Assembly (NCBI GenBank): GCA_021738105.1
Contig: JAIPCS010000106.1
Span: 1 to 11,504, forward strand
Source of the DNA: Sulfuritalea sp.
GTDB taxonomy: Bacteria > Pseudomonadota > Gammaproteobacteria > Burkholderiales > Rhodocyclaceae
Direction: 5' to 3'
DNA: 11,504 nt
Of the stretch, positions 6,570 through 11,504 are shown piece by piece. The position numbers and the translations under genes are program-made. A model generated the notes under the pieces. That model was not told where the DNA came from. It worked only from the letters and a program-made list of their open reading frames with translations, and made no database searches. Within the stretch, counting starts at the first letter, position 1; each line of letters starts with the position of its first letter.

Positions 6570-7993
6570 GCGAGACGGCGCCGATCCACTTTCATGCGAA
6601 TGTTCGCCGCGTGGTGGCGAACCCGATGCTGCGTGCCAGTTTCCGCGGCGCCATGGATTTCCTGATGGCCAAGCGTGCGGCACAGTTTCCCGATGCCGAA
6701 GCCTTCGAAGCCTTGCGCGTGCAAGGCGAACAGATTCGCCAACATGCACTCTCGCGACTGCCGGAGTTGCTGGAACAGTTGGAAACCAATCTGACACGCA
6801 ACGGTATCCATGTGCATTGGGCCCAAACGCCTGAGGAGGCCTGCCGACTGATCATTGATCTCGCGACCCGGGCCGGGGGACACCTTGTAGTCAAGGGAAA
6901 ATCGATGGTCAGCGAGGAAATCGAGTTGAATCACGCACTCGAGACTGCGGGCATCAGTGCGCTGGAATCGGACATGGGTGAATACATCGTCCAGCTTGCC
7001 GGTGAAAAGCCCTCACACATCATCATGCCTGCGATCCACAAAACCAAGGAAGAAATCGCCCACCTGTTCGCCGATAAGGTACCGGGCGTCGATTACACCG
7101 ATTCAGTTGACGAGTTGATCCAGATCGGCCGCCGTGTATTGCGCAACAAGTTCCGCGATACGCGAGTCGGATTGTCCGGCGTAAATATCGCCGTGGCAGA
7201 AACCGGTACGCTGTGCCTCGTAGAAAACGAAGGCAACGGCCGCATGTGTACCACCGTTCCCGACATGCATATCGCCGTCACCGGCATTGAAAAAGTCGTA
7301 GCGAAGTTGGAACACGTGCCACCGCTGATGACGCTGTTGACACGATCCGCCACTGGCCAGGCCATCACCACTTACTTCAACTGGATTTCCAGCCCGCGCC
7401 GGGAAGGTGAGATGGACGGACCGAAGGAGGTACATCTGGTCCTGCTCGATAACGGCCGCAGCGATGCCTATTCGGATGACCGCTTGCGCGCTACCTTGCA
7501 ATGCATCCGCTGCGGCGCCTGCATGAACCACTGCCCGGTGTATGCCCGCATCGGCGGACACGCTTACGGCACCACCTATCCCGGTCCGATTGGCAAGATC
7601 GTCTCGCCGCACATGCTAGGACTGGACGCGACCGCCGATCTGGTAACTGCCTCCAGTCTGTGTGGTGCCTGCGGCGACGTCTGCCCGGTCAAGATTCCTA
7701 TCCCTGATGTGCTGCTACAGTTGCGCCAGCAAAGTCAGGGCCGCTCGACAGCTCCACGAATGAAAGGAGCCGGAAGCGGACGCAAAGCAATGCAATCGAT
7801 CGCCTACAGCGTGTTTGCCAAACTCTATTCGCGACCTGCGCTATATCGCCTGTTCAGTTTTGTTGCAACGCGACTGAGGACGTTCGCGCCGACTCGACAA
7901 GGAGCGTGGACCCATTCCCGCGCCGCGTTGCGTCCCGCGCGGCGCAGCTTGCACGAGCATATGAAATCACGCTCTGGAAATCGGAGCGGATGA
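6566..7993 (+). CDS. lutB: L-lactate oxidation complex subunit LutB/LldF (LUD domain plus ferredoxin-like Fe-S protein)
   Basis: LutB is the large electron-transferring subunit of the lactate oxidation complex. From the GTG at 6566 the protein is 475 residues, normal for the family. A LUD domain spans about 70-300, with AETGTLCLVENEGNGR near 211-226. The iron-sulfur part holds C313, C316, C319 and C323 in CIRCGACMNHCPVY, and C366, C369 and C373 in SSLCGACGDVCPVKIP; a serine in place of a fourth cysteine in the second set is usual here. A C-terminal basic region completes it. The start is supported by GGAGGAG (about 6557-6563) and the 4-base overlap with lutC; the frame upstream to 6437 merely reads through lutC. 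It is the last of the three lut genes, and a 187-base gap follows. Confidence 0.95.
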   Translation: MSETAPIHFHANVRRVVANPMLRASFRGAMDFLMAKRAAQFPDAEAFEALRVQGEQIRQHALSRLPELLEQLETNLTRNGIHVHWAQTPEEACRLIIDLATRAGGHLVVKGKSMVSEEIELNHALETAGISALESDMGEYIVQLAGEKPSHIIMPAIHKTKEEIAHLFADKVPGVDYTDSVDELIQIGRRVLRNKFRDTRVGLSGVNIAVAETGTLCLVENEGNGRMCTTVPDMHIAVTGIEKVVAKLEHVPPLMTLLTRSATGQAITTYFNWISSPRREGEMDGPKEVHLVLLDNGRSDAYSDDRLRATLQCIRCGACMNHCPVYARIGGHAYGTTYPGPIGKIVSPHMLGLDATADLVTASSLCGACGDVCPVKIPIPDVLLQLRQQSQGRSTAPRMKGAGSGRKAMQSIAYSVFAKLYSRPALYRLFSFVATRLRTFAPTRQGAWTHSRAALRPARRSLHEHMKSRSGNRSG

Positions 7994-8180
7994 CGGCTAT
8001 GCGAAAGATACGGCGTAGACATGGACACCGAAGCGATCTCCACAAAGTGGCGACGGCAATTGAATCATTTAGATCCGAAATATCGGGATACGCCAAGGAC
8101 TTTTGGTTAAACTGCCGGAAAGTCGCCATACAGAGCGTCCGTCGAATTTTGCAGAACGTGCAAAAGAGGAGTGAGAACCT
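7994..8180 (+). other. 187-base gap between lutB and the TRAP genes, with a hairpin
   Basis: The gap holds no convincing gene. GACTTTTGG (8098-8106) pairs with CCGGAAAGTC (8115-8124) through a stem with one G-T pair and one bulge around an 8-base loop. No T-run follows, so it is not a clear terminator; it may be an RNA-processing or attenuation element. A 29-codon frame (8021-8110) has no ribosome-binding site. A smaller CCAC-AAA-GTGG hairpin lies at 8040-8050. No TGGTC-N-GACCA operator and only poor promoter matches were seen, so the TRAP genes are probably read through from lut. A good AGGAG (8166-8170) precedes the next gene. Confidence 0.4.
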
Positions 8181-8780
8181 ATGCAAGGCTTGTTGAAACT
8201 GACCCGCTTGGTCGACGGGTTTTCCACGTTGATCGGTCGCGGGTTGATCTGGTTGATTCTGGCCTCGGTTCTGATCAGCGCGGGCAATGCCATCGTGCGC
8301 AAGACATTCGATATAGGGTCCAATGCCCTGCTCGAAATTCAGTGGTACTTGTATGCGATAGTATTCATGCTCGGCTCGGGCTTTGCGTTTCTGAAGAACG
8401 CCCATGTTCGAATTGATTTCATCTCGAATCACTTCTCGGCTCGGACACGCAATCTGATCGATATTTTCGGCATCGTTTTGTTTCTGTTCCCGCTCTGCTA
8501 CATGCTCATTACCCTTTCATGGCCGACATTTCACAATGCATGGGTGTCCGGGGAGATGTCGCAGAACGCAGGAGGACTGATTCGCTGGCCGGTCTATCTG
8601 CTGATACCGGTCGGCTTCTTCGTGTTGTTTCTGCAGGGTTTGTCGGAACTGATAAAGCGGGCCGCCTTCATCACAGGGAGCGGTCCAGATTCAATAAGCC
8701 ATGTTGAATCCCTGGAACACGACACGATCAATCTCGAAATCAACGAACACGCAGCACACGTCGACGAGGAAATACGCTGA
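8181..8780 (+). CDS. TRAP transporter small permease subunit (DctQ family)
   Basis: This is the small membrane subunit of a tripartite ATP-independent periplasmic transporter, which pairs with the large permease in the inner membrane. Four helices are visible at about 17-39, 50-71, 92-114 and 136-158. The DctQ family core is the stretch around LLEIQWYLYAIVFMLGSGFA, followed by the loop LKNAHVRIDF (71-80). The ATG at 8181 has AGGAG 10 bases upstream. At 199 residues it is longer than typical, because about 40 residues of acidic, polar sequence (from about 160, ending HVDEEIR) follow the last helix. The gene overlaps the large permease by one base (TGATG), so the two are made together. The substrate is inferred from neighbours as lactate or a similar carboxylate. 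Confidence 0.93.
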   Translation: MQGLLKLTRLVDGFSTLIGRGLIWLILASVLISAGNAIVRKTFDIGSNALLEIQWYLYAIVFMLGSGFAFLKNAHVRIDFISNHFSARTRNLIDIFGIVLFLFPLCYMLITLSWPTFHNAWVSGEMSQNAGGLIRWPVYLLIPVGFFVLFLQGLSELIKRAAFITGSGPDSISHVESLEHDTINLEINEHAAHVDEEIR

Positions 8781-10621
8781 TGGAATTCATCGTCAACAAC
8801 TTTATACCGCTGATGTTTGGCGGGCTGCTGTTCTTTCTGTTGACCGGTTTTCCGGTCGCGTTTGCTTTGGCAGCAGCCGGGCTCTTCTTTGGCTTCCTCG
8901 GTATTGAAGGCGGGTTATTCCCGGCAGTGCTGTTTCAGGCCCTGCCCTTGCGGGTATTCGGCATCATGCAGAATGAAACCCTGCTGGCAATTCCTTTTTT
9001 TACATTCATGGGAATCATCCTCGAACGTAGCGGAATGGCAGAGGATCTGCTTGAAACCATCGGCCAGGTCTTCGGACCGGTACGCGGGGGCCTTGCGCTT
9101 GCGGTCGTCTTCGTCGGCGCGCTGCTCGCCGCGACGACCGGAGTCGTAGCTGCCGCCGTCATGTCGATGGGCCTGATCTCCCTACCCATCATGTTGCGCT
9201 ATGGCTACCACCCAACGCTGGCCAGCGGTGTCATTACGGCATCCGGAACTCTGGCGCAGGCCATTCCGCCATCGCTGGTTCTGATTGTAATGGCCGACCA
9301 ACTCGGACGATCCGTCGGCGACATGTACGCCGGTGCTCTGGTTCCTGGCCTCATACTGATCGGGCTTTACTGTCTTGCCGTCATCGTAGTGTCCATTGTC
9401 AAACCGTCGTGGGCGCCGGCCCTTCCCATGGAAGCCAGAATCTACAAGGAGCCCAACGGTTCTTCCGGTCACTTTTCGCTATTGGCCCTGATGATTCTTG
9501 TCGGTGCGGCCGGTATTGCCTGGAGCCAAGTACACGATGGAATGATGCGCGAATGGACAGGCCGCGACATGGCTGCACCAGCAGATGAGGTCGTTATTCT
9601 GTCAATGACGGTCTCGTCGTTTCTTGCGGTCATTCTGGCGACGCTCAACCGGGTGCTCAAGCTGGGCTTGCTCTCCAAGCTATGCGAACGGGTGACCTTC
9701 GTATTGATTCCGCCGCTCATCCTTATATTTCTGGTGCTTGGAACAATATTCCTTGGGCTCGCAACCCCGACCGAAGGCGGCGCCATGGGCGCTTTGGGAG
9801 CCATGATCATGGCCCTGGTAAAGCGCGCCCTGACATACTCGCTCCTGAAGCAGGCTCTTGAGAACACCACCAAGCTGTCAATTTTCGTCATGTTCATCCT
9901 TATCGGCTCAACGGTGTTTTCATTCACGTTCAATGCCGCTGACGGACATATTTTCGTCGAGCATCTGTTCGACAAGATTCCCGGCGGTGCCCTGGGCTTC
10001 CTGATCGTCGTTACCGTGCTGGTGTTCGTACTTGGCATGTTCATCGATTTCTTCGAGATCGCCTTCATTGTCGTTCCGCTGCTTGCTCCGGTGGCGGCAA
10101 AAATGCTCCCGGCACTATTGCCGCCGGGTAGCGATGCGCTGATCTGGTTCGGTGTCATCATCGCGATCAATCTGCAAACCTCTTTCCTGACACCGCCTTT
10201 TGGTTTTGCGCTGTTCTATTTGCGCAGCGTTGCCGCCAAGAACGACTATATCGACGATATCACCGGCAAATCGATTGCGAGTATCAAGACCACGCAGATA
10301 TACAAAGGAGCAATTGGCTTCATCGGCATACAGCTGATCGTGATCGCTTTGGTAATCATTTATCCCAATCTCGTGCTTGGCAGTCTGGACAAGGCCCAGG
10401 TCGTCGATACCGAAGACGTAAATCTTCGTGAGCTCATGACGCCCATACAGGGGGGCGGTCGCGGCTACGGAACTGAACAACGCCTTGACGGACTCCCGGT
10501 ACCATCGGCGGATACGATCGAGCCTCCAGCCACGGAAGAACCATCCGAGCAAAAAACTACTGACAAGGACGATGAAGACGCCGACATGCGGGCCTTGCAA
10601 CAGTTGATGAAGGGAAACTAG
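8780..10621 (+). CDS. TRAP transporter large permease subunit (DctM family)
   Basis: This is the large inner-membrane subunit that drives substrate uptake with an ion gradient. It contains many hydrophobic helices and the two related family motifs: IPPSLVLIVMADQLGRSVGD followed by MYAGALVPG (162-190), and LGLATPTEGGAMGALGA (325-341), plus NLQTSFLTPPFGFALFYLR (464-482) near the end of the membrane part. At 613 residues it is far longer than the common 430. Extra sequence lies in the middle (about 215-300, including a polar HDGMMREWTGRDM loop) and in a hydrophilic C-terminal tail of about 75 residues (from about 537) rich in Pro, Glu, Asp and Gly. Long versions occur in the subgroup annotated as mannitol/chloroaromatic type, which pairs with TakP-like binding proteins. 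It starts one base into the small-subunit stop codon. Confidence 0.95.
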   Translation: MEFIVNNFIPLMFGGLLFFLLTGFPVAFALAAAGLFFGFLGIEGGLFPAVLFQALPLRVFGIMQNETLLAIPFFTFMGIILERSGMAEDLLETIGQVFGPVRGGLALAVVFVGALLAATTGVVAAAVMSMGLISLPIMLRYGYHPTLASGVITASGTLAQAIPPSLVLIVMADQLGRSVGDMYAGALVPGLILIGLYCLAVIVVSIVKPSWAPALPMEARIYKEPNGSSGHFSLLALMILVGAAGIAWSQVHDGMMREWTGRDMAAPADEVVILSMTVSSFLAVILATLNRVLKLGLLSKLCERVTFVLIPPLILIFLVLGTIFLGLATPTEGGAMGALGAMIMALVKRALTYSLLKQALENTTKLSIFVMFILIGSTVFSFTFNAADGHIFVEHLFDKIPGGALGFLIVVTVLVFVLGMFIDFFEIAFIVVPLLAPVAAKMLPALLPPGSDALIWFGVIIAINLQTSFLTPPFGFALFYLRSVAAKNDYIDDITGKSIASIKTTQIYKGAIGFIGIQLIVIALVIIYPNLVLGSLDKAQVVDTEDVNLRELMTPIQGGGRGYGTEQRLDGLPVPSADTIEPPATEEPSEQKTTDKDDEDADMRALQQLMKGN

Positions 10622-10777
10622 GAACCCGAAACAAATGACCCGAATACGGGCAAGCATGAATGAATAAAGCGGGTAGCAGCAAGTGTGGCAACAGGTGTAC
10701 CATGCAACGATCGACTCAAGTGCATTGCTAATGTGCGTCAGCGGTCGTTTTTAAAACATCAATAGAGGAGCACATAA
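10622..10777 (+). other. 156-base gap before the solute-binding protein gene
   Basis: No gene is seen. The segment has a tiny CCCG-AATA-CGGG inverted repeat (about 10638-10649), too short for a terminator, and a second ACCCGAA copy just upstream of it. A weak promoter-like pair, TTGCTA (about 10725) and TTTAAA near 10750, could give the binding protein its own transcript, but this is poorly supported. No LldR-type palindrome is present. A strong GAGGAG (10765-10770) precedes the next gene by 7 bases. Confidence 0.35.
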
Positions 10778-11504
10778 ATGGAACGTCGCAAATTTTTGCA
10801 AAACGCGGGTATTGCGGGCATTCTGGCTGCGGGAGTAGCACCGGCCGTGCATGCCCAACAGGCCGCCATTCGCTGGCGTCTGGCATCGAGTTTCCCGAAG
10901 GCACTGGATACCATCTTCGGTGCCGCCGAGACCTTCTCGGAGAAGGTCAAGGAAATGTCGGGCGGCAAGTTCGAGATTTCAGTCCACGCCGGTGGTGAGT
11001 TGATGCCTGCTTTCGGCGTACTTGACGGCGTCCAGCAAGGCACTGTCGAGTGCTGCCACACGGCGCCGTACTACTTCTTCGGCAAGGATCCCACCTTTGC
11101 AATGGACTGCGCCATTCCGTTCGGTTTGAACAGCCGCCAGATGACAGCGTGGATGTATCAGGGTAACGGCATGAAGCTGTTCCGTGAGTTCTACAGCAAC
11201 TTCAATATTACGAACTTCCCGATGGGTAATACAGGCGCCCAGATGGGTGGCTGGTATCGTAAACCGATCAAGAGCATGGCTGACATCAAGGGCCTGAAAA
11301 TGCGCATCGGCGGCTTTGGCGGTGTGATCCTCAAGGGCATTGGTGGCGTACCGCAGAACATTCCCGGCGGCGAGGTCTATCAGTCGCTCGAGAAAGGCAC
11401 GATTGACGCGGCTGAGTGGGTCGGCCCCTATGATGACCAGAAACTTGGCTTCTACAAGGTGGCCAAGCACTACGCCTATCCGGCATGGTGGGAAGGTGGC
11501 CCGC
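10778..11504 (+). CDS. TRAP transporter periplasmic solute-binding protein, TakP/TTHA0766-like (3' end outside window)
   Basis: This binding protein captures the substrate in the periplasm and hands it to the DctQM permease. The 242 residues present start at the ATG at 10778 with a good GAGGAG site. The signal peptide is of twin-arginine type: ERRKFLQN at 2-9, a hydrophobic stretch, and a probable cut after A26 (PAVHA/QQ). The mature part shows DctP-family marks: WRLASSFP near 33-40, the KGLKMRIGG segment with the likely carboxylate-binding R176, IPGGEVYQSLEKGTIDAAEW (195-214) and VGPYDD (215-220). These match the TakP (2-keto acid) and TTHA0766 (lactate) type. Next to the lut genes, lactate is the favoured ligand, but pyruvate or other 2-oxo acids remain possible. 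The C-terminal third is missing from the window. Confidence 0.92.
   Translation, partial: MERRKFLQNAGIAGILAAGVAPAVHAQQAAIRWRLASSFPKALDTIFGAAETFSEKVKEMSGGKFEISVHAGGELMPAFGVLDGVQQGTVECCHTAPYYFFGKDPTFAMDCAIPFGLNSRQMTAWMYQGNGMKLFREFYSNFNITNFPMGNTGAQMGGWYRKPIKSMADIKGLKMRIGGFGGVILKGIGGVPQNIPGGEVYQSLEKGTIDAAEWVGPYDDQKLGFYKVAKHYAYPAWWEGGP

Noticed and set aside
8021..8110. 29-codon open frame in the lutB-TRAP gap, starting MDTEAISTKW
   Set aside because: No ribosome-binding sequence, no recognisable motif, and it ends in the first arm of the hairpin; most likely chance.
7906..8196. 96-codon plus-strand frame overlapping the end of lutB and the gap
   Set aside because: Starts inside lutB in another frame, has no ribosome-binding site and overlaps the start of the small permease.
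8205..8217. TGGTCGACGG in the start of the small permease as a third LldR operator
   Set aside because: Only one half matches; it lies within the coding sequence and lacks the ACCA arm.
10638..10649. CCCG-AATA-CGGG after the large permease as a terminator
   Set aside because: Four base pairs without a T-run is too weak.
10115..10657. 180-codon minus-strand frame opposite the end of the large permease
   Set aside because: Antisense to a clear DctM coding region; no family resemblance.

Overview
The window looks like a chromosomal segment of a betaproteobacterium. The serine hydroxymethyltransferase sequence, the glyA-nrdR-ribD order and the moderately high GC content all fit that group; Rhodocyclales/Nitrosomonadales relatives are my guess, but the genus cannot be fixed from the sequence alone. 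No tRNA, rRNA, CRISPR array, IS element or phage gene was seen. Every large gene belongs to a recognisable family except one small membrane protein at the left edge.

Left part, minus strand (about 61-4966): reading in the direction of transcription, a FadR/LldR-type GntR regulator (4208-4966) is followed by a histidine-phosphatase (phosphoglycerate mutase-like) gene (3497-4150). A gap with a candidate promoter comes next, then glyA (2100-3344), nrdR (1524-1997), ribD (416-1510) and a four-helix membrane protein (61-423). The last three genes are tightly packed and probably form one housekeeping unit with glyA. The first 46 bases hold a small 9-bp-period repeat.

Centre (4967-5142): a short divergent control region between the regulator and the lactate genes. 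It contains two near-identical 11-bp palindromes of the form TGGTC-N-GACCA. Two divergent sigma70-like promoters lie between them, so that each palindrome sits at or just past the predicted transcription start of one promoter. This is the best regulatory signal in the window.

Right part, plus strand (5143-11504): lutA, lutC and lutB (L-lactate oxidation complex, in the order A-C-B, all with GTG starts and joined by 4-base overlaps), then a 187-base gap. After the gap come the small and large membrane subunits of a TRAP transporter (1-base overlap), a 156-base gap, and the beginning of the matching periplasmic solute-binding protein with a twin-arginine signal; this last gene runs off the right end.

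Working model: the periplasmic binding protein captures lactate or a related 2-hydroxy/2-keto acid. The TRAP permease imports it with a sodium or proton gradient, and LutABC oxidises L-lactate to pyruvate. The divergently encoded regulator would hold both promoters down until lactate is present. The family assignments are strong. The lactate specificity of the transporter is an inference from gene context and from the similarity of its binding protein to the TakP/TTHA0766 type. I found no convincing new system; the items worth a second look are the symmetric operator/promoter layout, the A-C-B gene order, the long charged tails on both permease subunits, and a few unexplained intergenic structures.
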